Below are positions 1-5,808 of a DNA stretch of 10,535 bases, in pieces. The stretch spans positions 1-10,535 of the forward strand of contig JAOZMA010000057.1 in the NCBI GenBank assembly GCA_029934555.1, in the 5' to 3' direction. Under the pieces are notes generated by a model that saw nothing but the letters and a program-made list of their open reading frames with translations, was not told where the DNA came from and searched no databases. The position numbers were made by a program, and so were the translations under genes. Every line of letters begins with the position of its first letter. The first letter of the stretch is position 1. Origin of the DNA: Acidimicrobiia bacterium. GTDB lineage: Bacteria > Actinomycetota > Acidimicrobiia > Spongiisociales > UBA5794.

Positions 1-42
1 TAGCGGCAATCGCGCGGACCGCGACCCCTTGGAACTAATCAT

Positions 43-46
43 CTAG
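43..46. repeat. Target-site duplication CTAG, left copy
   Basis: The 4-bp CTAG directly outside the left IS end is repeated at 1749-1752. Removing the IS and one copy restores a continuous sequence with 1-42 joined to the region before the DUF1214 gene. The palindromic nature of CTAG means it could partly belong to the inverted repeat. Confidence 0.8.
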
Positions 47-62
47 CCCCGATCATTCATGG
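47..62 (+). repeat. IS1380 left terminal inverted repeat
   Basis: The 16-bp sequence starting CCCCGATCATTC is the reverse complement of 1733-1748 except for one position (G here, A in the other copy when read inward). Similarity fades just inside into G/T-rich sequence. It is the presumed transposase binding and cleavage end, on the 3' side of the transposase gene. Confidence 0.9.
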
Positions 63-237
63 GGTGGTGTGATGAGGCGGTTTTCGGGTTGTGGGGCGGG
101 TTGTTCGTGGTGGACGGCGGGGATGTCGTTGCTGCCGTGGTCTGTCGCCGGTTCGTTGGGTTGTCTGGGCCTGTTGGGGCGTGTCTGACCAGTCCGCCGT
201 GATCGGGTGGCGAGGGAGCGGGTCGGGGTTGGCGGGG

Positions 238-1629
238 TCAGGTGAGTGCGGCGATTGCCCGGTAGGCGGCGACGATCTCTGTGGCGGTGGGCCATCCGTC
301 GAGGATGCGCACGACATCGCGTCTCGCTGTTGAGATGATGCGGGCGGGGGCGTGCCAGAACGTCCAGCGGAGCCGTCTCGGTTTCGCTTTGGCGAGTGGC
401 CCGTCGAGGCAGAGGAGTTGGAACCAGGTGGCGAGGTCGGCTGCCCACATGACGGTTTGGAGCCACGCCTGGTTCGCTTCGAATCCGGTGAACGGGAACC
501 GTTCCAATCCGGAGTCCTTCAACGTCTGGATGTGGTCTTCGACGCGGGCGTGGGCTCGTATCTTGCGGTCGAGCTCGACGGGGTCGCCTTCCTGGTCGGT
601 GTAGTGGCCCCAGAACCGATACTCCAGATCAGGCAGCAGGCTGGTCTGGGCGCCGGGGTGTTTCGGCTGACGGCGGATGATCACCCGGGTCCCTTTCGGC
701 CACCCCGTAAGGTCGATGAAATCGGTGACTTCACACACCGCGGTGGTCAAGCCACGGTCGGAAGGTTCAATCTCGCTGCCGTCCTGGTTCACAGCGGTCT
801 CCCACCGGTCCGGGTCTTCGTTCGCGATCGTGATCGCCGCCGATACCGCTGTCTGGGAACGGGTAACGACGGCGAAACCGATACTGCGTCTGCGCAGACC
901 GGTAGTGAATGCTTTGGTGCCGCCCGCCGAATCGGAACGCACCACCACCCGGCGTGTCGCTGCATCTTCGTCGTCGCCGGGCTGGTGGCCCGCAGCGATC
1001 CCGGCAGGGAGCTGACAGATGGCGTCGTCGACCACTCTGAGGAGATCCGCCGTGTCGTTCGCCGCCGCGTTCCCCGGCCGCAGCATCCCCGACAGGGCGT
1101 CACCGGTGCCGTCAGCGAAACAGAACAAAGGGTGGAACCCGAACCCGCCCTTGTAGTTCGGCGCCGTTCCGTCCTTGTTGTCGGAATGGATCTCAACAAG
1201 CGTCGCATCGACATCGAGGATCACCTCATCGTCGCCGCCGGTCACCGTGGTGCGTTGCCACACGTCGCTACGGACCTTTGCCATCGCCTCACGGGCCCGT
1301 TCGATCGCGTCGGGGGTGAGCGTCTCGGTGAAGGTGCGATACAACGTCGTATCCGAACACACATCACCGAACAGCCGCTCCTGCGAGGCGAGTGTCTCGA
1401 TGTCGGCGCATGACTCGCCGCCACCCGCGAGCATCAACATCGCCTGGGTCAACACCCTGCCCCGGTCATGGATCGGGGTCCCCGGACCCGACCACCCGAT
1501 CGCCCCAGACAGCGTCTCGCCGACGCCGAGCCGGTCGGCGAACGACCCCAACGCGTGTAGTCCGACATGGCCAACAACCTGGGTTCCGCCGGCTTCCACA
1601 ACCACGGTGCGGGTGCTGGTAGCGTTCAT
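238..1629 (-). CDS. IS1380-family DDE transposase
   Basis: Transposase of 463 aa, a normal full length for the family; it cuts and joins DNA at the IS ends using a metal-binding DDE triad. The RNase H-like core is visible. The first Asp lies in LDVDAT (residues 138-143), followed by the family-typical YKGGFGFHP (159-167). The second Asp is D233 in VVRSDSAGG. The catalytic Glu is E364 in ARVEDHIQTLK. An N-terminal region of about 130 residues precedes the core. I place the start at the ATG ending at 1629 because AGGAGG (minus strand, plus positions 1641-1646) lies 11 nt before it. An in-frame TTG at 1671 would put the start inside the hairpin arm region and lacks a ribosome site. The gene has no frameshift or internal stop. 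Expression is probably restrained by the hairpin at 1639-1696. The IS1380 call is confident. Confidence 0.93.
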   Translation of the reverse strand: MNATSTRTVVVEAGGTQVVGHVGLHALGSFADRLGVGETLSGAIGWSGPGTPIHDRGRVLTQAMLMLAGGGESCADIETLASQERLFGDVCSDTTLYRTFTETLTPDAIERAREAMAKVRSDVWQRTTVTGGDDEVILDVDATLVEIHSDNKDGTAPNYKGGFGFHPLFCFADGTGDALSGMLRPGNAAANDTADLLRVVDDAICQLPAGIAAGHQPGDDEDAATRRVVVRSDSAGGTKAFTTGLRRRSIGFAVVTRSQTAVSAAITIANEDPDRWETAVNQDGSEIEPSDRGLTTAVCEVTDFIDLTGWPKGTRVIIRRQPKHPGAQTSLLPDLEYRFWGHYTDQEGDPVELDRKIRAHARVEDHIQTLKDSGLERFPFTGFEANQAWLQTVMWAADLATWFQLLCLDGPLAKAKPRRLRWTFWHAPARIISTARRDVVRILDGWPTATEIVAAYRAIAALT

Positions 1630-1638
1630 CTCGGAGAT

Positions 1639-1696
1639 GCCCTCCTGTTTCGGAAACTGATGTCTCGACAACCTCAGTATCCCTTACCAGGAGGGC
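1639..1696 (-). promoter_or_regulatory. Hairpin sequestering the transposase ribosome binding site
   Basis: Read on the transposase strand, GCCCTCCTG (1696-1688) and CAGGAGGGC (1647-1639) are perfect 9-bp inverted arms. The 40-nt spacer itself contains GGATACTGA and TCAGTTTCC, which pair with one T-T mismatch. The second 9-bp arm contains the AGGAGG used by the transposase start at 1629. An RNA that enters from outside the IS would fold and hide the ribosome site. An RNA starting inside the spacer would lack the first arm and could be translated. GATACT at 1681-1676 is a weak -10 candidate that would place its start near 1669, inside the loop. The fold is visible; the regulatory role is inferred from IS10/IS50-type control of read-through transcripts. 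Confidence 0.65.
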
Positions 1697-1732
1697 GTTT
1701 TCGCGGACCCCAACAACCGATCAACCCACCCG

Positions 1733-1748
1733 CCATGAATGATTGGGG
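1733..1748 (-). repeat. IS1380 right terminal inverted repeat
   Basis: This is the partner of the repeat at 47-62, matching 15 of 16 positions when read inward. It lies on the promoter side of the transposase gene. It ends GGGG immediately before the CTAG duplication and the native DNA that leads into the DUF1214 gene. Confidence 0.9.
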
Positions 1749-1752
1749 CTAG
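1749..1752. repeat. Target-site duplication CTAG, right copy
   Basis: Second copy of the 4-bp duplication, directly outside the right IS end and 29 bp upstream of the DUF1214 start codon. Confidence 0.8.
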
Positions 1753-1781
1753 TGGCCAGGAACCCAGGAGGAATCGCCGCA

Positions 1782-2339
1782 ATGAGCCGATCGCCGTCGA
1801 AGACCGTCGGGACGAACGACCACCAAGACCAGACCGCTGTCGCTGTCGTCCCATCGAATCCTTTCACCATCTCTCACGATTCGGAGGGAACTCAGCCCCC
1901 GGCATTCGATGCTGTGCTCAAGTCGAGTCGACGGGTGGCCGGCCTCACGCTCCTCGTCGGCAAGGAGGGGAACGGCGCACCGGTACAACGGATGGTTGGA
2001 ACTGCTCTTCCGTGGGACGGCGTGTCCGAGGACCAGGCCTACTACCTCAACGTCGAACCCGGTCTCCCTGTCGGCACCTACCAATTCACGATCGCAGATG
2101 TCCCAGATGGGGCCTGTTGGTCGATTACCGCTTACGCCAAGAACGGGTCTGGGGAGCAGAACGATTCGAGCATGTACAACGTCAATAGCCACACGGCATC
2201 ATCCAACGGCGACGGTTCGATCACCGTGCACTTCGGCACCGGTGCCGACGACTCCCCGAACTATCTCCCGATCACCGACGGATGGAACTTCGTCGTGCGT
2301 CTTTACAAGGTCCACGCTGGGGCCCAACAGAAGCCGTGA
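1782..2339 (+). CDS. DUF1214-domain protein
   Basis: Protein of 185 aa. The C-terminal half is a clear DUF1214 domain. PDGACWSITAYAKNG (about 108-122) corresponds to the family's conserved DGFWSITVYN-type strand. DGSITVHFG (144-152) is followed by NYLPITDGWNFVVRLY (160-175). The preceding part (about 65-107, with GTALPWDG and AYYLNVEPG) also fits the family. The DUF1254 domain often found upstream in this family is absent, and so is the usual extended C-terminal tail, so this is a short stand-alone form. The biochemical function of the family is not known to me. There is no obvious signal peptide or membrane segment. The ATG is chosen because AGGAGG (1766-1771) sits 10 nt before it; an upstream in-frame TTG would begin inside the IS end. 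With the IS removed, the frame meets a stop at 1-3, so the insertion probably hit the 5' region rather than the coding part. Confidence 0.82.
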   Translation: MSRSPSKTVGTNDHQDQTAVAVVPSNPFTISHDSEGTQPPAFDAVLKSSRRVAGLTLLVGKEGNGAPVQRMVGTALPWDGVSEDQAYYLNVEPGLPVGTYQFTIADVPDGACWSITAYAKNGSGEQNDSSMYNVNSHTASSNGDGSITVHFGTGADDSPNYLPITDGWNFVVRLYKVHAGAQQKP

Positions 2340-2496
2340 TCTCCTAGCCCCTGGCCCTATTCGGTAGCCATACATGGCCGGATTGAGCCAGCTCGGTTGG
2401 GTTCCATGCCCCGGGGATGTGATCCAGCTGCGATGGTTCGAAGCTACCGGAGTACGCTTGAAACGGGATCTCCTGCCGACAAGAACGGAGGTCTGG

Positions 2497-2934
2497 ATGA
2501 TGAGAGTGGCGCACTTCGAGGTCCCGGTCAGCGATCCGGATCGGGCAATGCGCTTCTACCACGACATGTTCGGGTGGAAAGCGCAAGCGTGGGAAGGGCC
2601 GCACGACTACTGGCTCATCACCACCGGACCCGATGAAGAACCAGGCATCGACGGGGGCTTCATGCGTCGCCCCTATGCCGGTGGCGGCATAACCATCACC
2701 ATCCTGGTTCCATCCATCGACGAGTGCCTCGCCGGGATCGAGCAGTCCGGCGGGCATGTGGTACAACCCAAGACGACCATCCACCACGCCGGGTACATCG
2801 CCTACTGCACCGATACTGAAGGAAACACGATCGGTATCTATGAACGGGACCGTTCGGCTCGCTGGCGTGGCTTGCCCGACGAGGCACAACATGGCCCGAT
2901 CCGCACGCCGGCCCCACTGCAGTATCCGGAGTGA
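2497..2934 (+). CDS. VOC family (glyoxalase-fold) protein
   Basis: Protein of 145 aa with one vicinal-oxygen-chelate module. HFEVPVSDPDRAMRFYHDMFGW (residues 6-27, written here only as the start of the domain) is the typical first beta-alpha unit. The second half ends in DTEGNTIGIYER (106-117), the usual closing strand. H6 and E116 occupy positions that are metal ligands in many VOC enzymes, but whether this protein binds metal is uncertain. Members include glyoxalases, dioxygenases, epimerases and resistance proteins, so the substrate cannot be named. A tail of about 28 residues rich in Arg and Pro follows the domain. Two adjacent ATGs (2497 and 2500) are possible starts; GGAGG at 2487-2491 lies 5 nt before the first and 8 nt before the second. 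It stands alone, 157 bp after the DUF1214 gene. Confidence 0.87.
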   Translation: MMRVAHFEVPVSDPDRAMRFYHDMFGWKAQAWEGPHDYWLITTGPDEEPGIDGGFMRRPYAGGGITITILVPSIDECLAGIEQSGGHVVQPKTTIHHAGYIAYCTDTEGNTIGIYERDRSARWRGLPDEAQHGPIRTPAPLQYPE

Positions 2935-2960
2935 GTTCGACACTTGCGATGACGATGAGA

Positions 2961-2988
2961 GCCGTTCATAACCGGCTGGGTGAACGGT
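2961..2988 (+). terminator. Possible hairpin terminator after the VOC gene
   Basis: CCGTTCA (2962-2968) pairs with TGAACGG (2981-2987), with a possible G-U pair outside and a 12-nt loop. It begins 27 bp after the VOC stop codon. There is no run of T after it, so it would be a U-tract-less terminator or simply an RNA-stabilising hairpin. Confidence 0.35.
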
Positions 2989-3099
2989 GCGGCGATACCG
3001 ATCACAAGGCCTATTCGCTTCGACATTTCCGGTCGGTCGTTGTTGCCTGGTCGGCCCGATCGACGCCACCGCCCCGCCAGGCGGCCGTGTCACTTCAAG

Positions 3100-3105
3100 T
3101 ATGCT
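3100..3105 (+). promoter_or_regulatory. Candidate -10 box for the SDR gene
   Basis: TATGCT fits the actinobacterial TANNNT -10 pattern. A start about 7 nt downstream would give a leader of roughly 16 nt that just contains the AGGAGG at 3115-3120. No good -35 hexamer is visible at the usual spacing, so this is tentative. Confidence 0.35.
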
Positions 3106-3127
3106 TCTCCCAAGAGGAGGGGTGCTG

Positions 3128-3877
3128 GTGCGGTTTGCAGGGAACAAGGCGCTCGTCGCTGGGGCCGGGGGTGGGATGGGATTGGCGGTAGCCAACGATC
3201 TCATCTCACGCGGGATTGACGTCTTCATGGTCGATGCGAAGCCGAAGCCCAACGACATCATCGACGGACCGGGAGAACACTCGTTCCTCTCCGCCGATCT
3301 TGGGACGGAGGAGGACGTCGACGAGGCCGTCGACGCCGCGATGCGATACCTGGGACGCATCGACTACTTCGTGAACACGATCGGTGTCCTCTGGCGCGAT
3401 CGGGACCGTTCGGCGATCGACACCGACCTCGACGTGTGGGACGCCGTGTTCAACATCAACGTCAAACTCGACGTGATGCTGTGCCGCAAGGTCATCCCCG
3501 AGATGCAACGAATAGGTGGCGGCTCGATCGTCCACTTCTCATCGATCGACGCGCTCAGGGGGGACCCGTCGCCCCAGGACGCCTACGGTGCGTCGAAGGC
3601 GGCACTGATCCGCATCTCGAAGTCGCTGGCCATCCAGTTCGCCGCCGACGGTATTCGGTCGAACGTGATCATCCCGGGCCCGGCCCTGACCCCGATGCAA
3701 GCCAGATGGGACGGCGACACAGAGGCCCAGGATCGGATGTCGCAGGCGATTCCCCTCGGGCGACTCGCTGGACCCGAGGACATGGCCGACGCCTGCGTGT
3801 TCCTCCTGTCCGACAACGCACGCAACATCACCGGCACTGAACTCATCGTCGACGGAGGGCTCACCGCACTTCCGTAG
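3128..3877 (+). CDS. Short-chain dehydrogenase/reductase (SDR), NAD-type
   Basis: Classical SDR of 249 aa, the standard length. The cofactor loop is GAGGGMG (residues 12-18). D36 at the end of the second strand suggests NAD(H) rather than NADP(H). D57 in SADL fits the adenine-binding Asp. NTIG (83-86) replaces the common NNAG. N111 (FNIN), S139 (HFSSID), Y153 and K157 (YGASK) form the catalytic tetrad. The C-terminus ITGTELIVDGG is typical. It oxidises an alcohol or reduces a carbonyl on an unknown substrate; FabG-like or secondary-alcohol dehydrogenases are closest in pattern. I choose GTG at 3128 because AGGAGG (3115-3120) is 7 nt upstream and the protein then begins directly at the Rossmann fold. 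An ATG at 3101 or 2987 would add 9 or 47 residues without a ribosome site or family support. Confidence 0.9.
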   Translation: MRFAGNKALVAGAGGGMGLAVANDLISRGIDVFMVDAKPKPNDIIDGPGEHSFLSADLGTEEDVDEAVDAAMRYLGRIDYFVNTIGVLWRDRDRSAIDTDLDVWDAVFNINVKLDVMLCRKVIPEMQRIGGGSIVHFSSIDALRGDPSPQDAYGASKAALIRISKSLAIQFAADGIRSNVIIPGPALTPMQARWDGDTEAQDRMSQAIPLGRLAGPEDMADACVFLLSDNARNITGTELIVDGGLTALP

Positions 3878-3887
3878 CTCGGGAGAG

Positions 3888-3917
3888 GCTGCGGTCTGAT
3901 CGGTCGAGGTCCGCAGC
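3888..3917 (+). terminator. Weak hairpin after the SDR gene
   Basis: GCTGCGG (3888-3894) and CCGCAGC (3911-3917) pair perfectly around a 16-nt loop, 10 bp after the SDR stop. No T-tract follows. The rest of the 210-bp gap to the convergent ferritin gene (3918-4087) holds short G/C inverted repeats but no gene or convincing terminator that I can see. Confidence 0.3.
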
Positions 3918-4087
3918 GAAGGAAGTCGACGCCCTTCCAGGATCTTGTTCGCCCGCGCACTCCGGGTTCTCCTCCACCAGTCCAGGGCGATCCACGTCCA
4001 CATCGGTCAACGTGATTGGTCACCCGCTGCGGGTAGGGGCCCGCCACCGCAGACAACGACCGTCTATGGCCCGGCGTCTGTTGGTTC

Positions 4088-4591
4088 CTACTCGGCGACG
4101 GCTCCCCGAGCACCGAGTTCCCGGTCGAGGAACAGCATCGGCTGGGCGGCCCCGTCGGCCAGGGCCAGGTCATCGAGGATCTGCGAGAAGGTCGCTTCTT
4201 CTTCGATCTGTTCGGTGACGAACCAGTCGAGGAGTGGGAGCGATGCGAAGTCCTTCTGCTCCATGGCAAGCCCGTAGAGATTGTTGATCGACGCTGAGAC
4301 GGCACGCTCTTGCGTGAGGCCGTTCTCGAACACTGAAACGACACTGTCGAACTCGGCTGATGGCGCCGAGAGAGCGCCGAGTGCGACTGTTCCGTCGCGA
4401 TCGAGAACGAACTGGTAGAACTTCATGGCGTGCACGGTCTCTTCGGCCGACTGGGCGTGCATCCACGCCGCCATGCCTGAGAAGCCGGCGGCCTCGAACC
4501 ATGCCCCCATCGCCAGGTAGTTGTGGGCCGCCTGGAGCTCCATCGTGATCTGGTCGTTGAACGCTGCGTTCATGGTCTCATTGATCTGCAT
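4088..4591 (-). CDS. ftn: Ferritin (non-haem iron storage)
   Basis: Protein of 167 aa, the usual size for bacterial ferritin; 24 copies form a cytosolic shell that oxidises Fe(II) and stores it as a ferric mineral. The four-helix bundle carries the ferroxidase residues E18 (MELQAAHNYLAM), E51 and H54 (AEETVHAMKF), E95 (LTQER), and Q128 with E131 (TEQIEEE). No Met haem ligand pattern of bacterioferritin is evident, so it is the FtnA / mycobacterial BfrB-like type. The ATG at 4591 is preceded by GAGG about 12 nt upstream (4601-4604) and gives the family's normal N-terminus. A longer reading to 4771 would run antisense through the divergent gene and is rejected. It is transcribed away from the lysoplasmalogenase gene with only 58 bp between the starts. 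Iron-dependent control is expected for the family, but only a weak candidate site is visible. Confidence 0.95.
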   Translation of the reverse strand: MQINETMNAAFNDQITMELQAAHNYLAMGAWFEAAGFSGMAAWMHAQSAEETVHAMKFYQFVLDRDGTVALGALSAPSAEFDSVVSVFENGLTQERAVSASINNLYGLAMEQKDFASLPLLDWFVTEQIEEEATFSQILDDLALADGAAQPMLFLDRELGARGAVAE

Positions 4592-4631
4592 GCGCGATTT
4601 CCTCGTCTCGATGCGGGTGCTGTCGCTGCAG

Positions 4632-4647
4632 ACGATAGGCTCATCGA
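4632..4647. promoter_or_regulatory. Overlapping divergent -10 boxes, ferritin and lysoplasmalogenase
   Basis: TAGGCT (plus, 4636-4641) lies 8 nt before the lysoplasmalogenase ATG, so the transcript could be leaderless. TATCGT (minus, covering 4632-4637) would start ferritin mRNA near 4625 with a leader of about 34 nt containing its ribosome site. The two boxes overlap by two bases. They sit in an imperfect palindrome with CGAT and ATCG arms (4634-4637 and 4644-4647), which could be an operator. It shares AGGCT with the DtxR/IdeR iron-box core but is not a good full match. Promoter and operator roles are inferred. Confidence 0.4.
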
Positions 4648-4649
4648 CG

Positions 4650-5276
4650 ATGACCGTATTCGCTGTTCTCTTCACCGCCGTGTTCGCCGGGGCGCTCGTG
4701 TGGGCGGAGGTCACCGGCTCAGTGGCTCTCCGCTGGTTCAAGATGCTCGCCTCGACCGGGTTCATCGCCATCGCACTGTCGGTTGGGGCTATGTCCAGCT
4801 CCTACGGAAAGATCGTCCTTGCCGCTCTCGCTCTGTCATGGCTCGGAGATCTCCTCCTCACGTTCACATCACGCAGTGCCTTCCTCGGTGGTCTCGTCGC
4901 GTTCCTGCTCGGACATGTCGCCTACTCGGTCGCATTCGGGACACTCGGGGTGAATCCTCTTGTCGGAGCGATCGCTGCGGTTGCGGTCGCGATCGTCGCC
5001 GTCTTCGTCTGGCGGTGGCTCGCACCCCACGTTGGAGACATGGCAGCGCCCGTCGTCGCATACGTCGTTGTCATCTCGGTGATGGTCGTCCTGGCCTTCG
5101 GAGCGTTCGGTGACGGCGCGACGTGGCTGATTCCTCTCGGAGCGACCCTGTTCTTCATCTCGGACCTGTTCGTGGCCAGAAACCAGTTCGTCGCACCCGA
5201 CACCGTGAATCGCATGTGGGGCCTCCCCCTCTACTACCTCGCCCAGGTGCTGCTCGCCCTATCGGTCTCAGGCTGA
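4650..5276 (+). CDS. Lysoplasmalogenase-like membrane protein (YhhN family)
   Basis: Protein of 208 aa, almost wholly hydrophobic, with about eight transmembrane helices (roughly 2-19, 30-47, 54-72, 77-96, 102-122, 133-152, 156-174 and 188-205). YhhN/TMEM86 proteins include lysoplasmalogenases, which hydrolyse the vinyl-ether bond of lysoplasmalogen to an aldehyde and a glycerophospho head group. Family-type acidic motifs lie in membrane segments: LSWLGD (D67) and FFISD (D172). K31 in FKMLAS fits the conserved early Lys. Activity on plasmalogens in this organism is inferred from the family only. I choose ATG 4650 because the first helix starts there; it has no clear Shine-Dalgarno but has a TANNNT box 8 nt upstream. 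It is the first gene of a cluster, followed after 22 bp by the phosphatase. Confidence 0.85.
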   Translation: MTVFAVLFTAVFAGALVWAEVTGSVALRWFKMLASTGFIAIALSVGAMSSSYGKIVLAALALSWLGDLLLTFTSRSAFLGGLVAFLLGHVAYSVAFGTLGVNPLVGAIAAVAVAIVAVFVWRWLAPHVGDMAAPVVAYVVVISVMVVLAFGAFGDGATWLIPLGATLFFISDLFVARNQFVAPDTVNRMWGLPLYYLAQVLLALSVSG

Positions 5277-5286
5277 CTGTGGGAAG

Positions 5287-5292
5287 TATCCT
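5287..5292 (+). promoter_or_regulatory. Candidate -10 box, leaderless phosphatase mRNA
   Basis: TATCCT ends 6 nt before the phosphatase ATG at 5299, the spacing expected when transcription starts at the A of the start codon. It lies in the 22-bp gap after the lysoplasmalogenase gene, so it would be an internal promoter of the cluster. No clear -35 box is seen. GGGAAG at 5281-5286 could instead act as a poor ribosome site in a read-through mRNA. Confidence 0.4.
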
Positions 5293-5298
5293 CCCCAC

Positions 5299-5808
5299 AT
5301 GCTCCGTCTCATGCTCTTTCGCCACGGCAAGTCCGACTGGAACGCCAATACGCGGGGTGACCGCGACCGGCCTCTCAACGCTCGCGGCGAGCGTGCCGCT
5401 GCGACCATGGGGCTCGTCCTCAGAGAGATGGAAGAGGTTCCAGATCTCGTGGTGTCTTCACCTGCTGTGCGTGCTGAGACCACGGCGGCCATTGCCAGGA
5501 TCTCCGGTGGATGGGCGGGTCGTCTCGAGATCGCCGAAGAACTCTACGGAGCCGGGCCCGGCGCGGCAATGGCGGTGGCAGCCCGCTGCGGCAAGGACGC
5601 CGAACGTCTCATGCTCGTCGGTCACGAGCCCACATGGTCTCTCCTCGCCCAGCAGATCACCGGCGGCCGGGTCACGGTGAAAACCGCCACCGTCCTCGCG
5701 TTCGACCTCAACGCCTCAACGTGGGCGAACGCCGGACAGGCTGCCGGGTCACTCGCCTTCTCAATCCACCCTCGCATGTTCAACGGCGAAGGTTGGAGCC
5801 TTCGATGA
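5299..5808 (+). CDS. SixA-like histidine phosphatase
   Basis: Protein of 169 aa in the histidine phosphatase (phosphoglycerate mutase-like) superfamily, short SixA/Rv-type branch. The catalytic core is visible: R8-H9-G10 (LFRHGKSDW) with H9 as the phospho-acceptor, R58 (SSPAVRAETT), the acidic residue E81 (EELYG), and the second histidine H109 (VGHEPTW). RPLNARGERAA (24-34) is the usual loop before helix 1. SixA removes phosphate from phosphohistidine in phosphorelay proteins, but many relatives act on small phosphoesters, so the substrate here is open. The stop codon overlaps the start of the threonine aldolase (ATGA at 5805-5808), which indicates translational coupling. Confidence 0.9.
   Translation: MLRLMLFRHGKSDWNANTRGDRDRPLNARGERAAATMGLVLREMEEVPDLVVSSPAVRAETTAAIARISGGWAGRLEIAEELYGAGPGAAMAVAARCGKDAERLMLVGHEPTWSLLAQQITGGRVTVKTATVLAFDLNASTWANAGQAAGSLAFSIHPRMFNGEGWSLR

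Larger units (their letters stand above)
47..1748 (-). mobile_element. Complete IS1380-family insertion sequence
   Basis: Intact insertion sequence of 1702 bp carrying one transposase gene on the minus strand. The ends are 16-bp inverted repeats (47-62 and 1733-1748), beginning CCCC and differing at one base. CTAG stands directly outside both ends (43-46 and 1749-1752), matching the 4-bp target duplication expected of this family. CTAG is its own reverse complement, so the inverted repeat can equally be read as 20 bp and the exact boundary is formally ambiguous. About 175 bp lie between the left repeat and the transposase stop codon; this stretch is G/T-rich on the plus strand and holds no gene. 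About 104 bp lie between the transposase start and the right repeat and include a long hairpin. Both ends, the duplication and the open reading frame are intact, so the copy looks recent and possibly active. Family assignment rests on the transposase. Confidence 0.93.

Noticed and set aside
352..1413. Long open frame on the plus strand antisense to the transposase
   Set aside because: It is a mirror of the GC-rich transposase codons; the product is Arg/Val-rich without recognisable motifs, and the minus-strand transposase is unmistakable.
2344..3360. Long minus-strand frame across the VOC and SDR genes
   Set aside because: It runs antisense through two well-supported genes and shows no domain or ribosome site of its own.
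3878..4087. Possible RNA gene in the gap between the SDR and ferritin genes
   Set aside because: No tRNA cloverleaf, riboswitch core or strong promoter was found; only short GC hairpins between convergent genes.
4592..4771. Extended ferritin start giving a 227-residue protein
   Set aside because: The extra 60 residues are antisense to the lysoplasmalogenase gene, while ATG 4591 has a ribosome site and the normal ferritin N-terminus.
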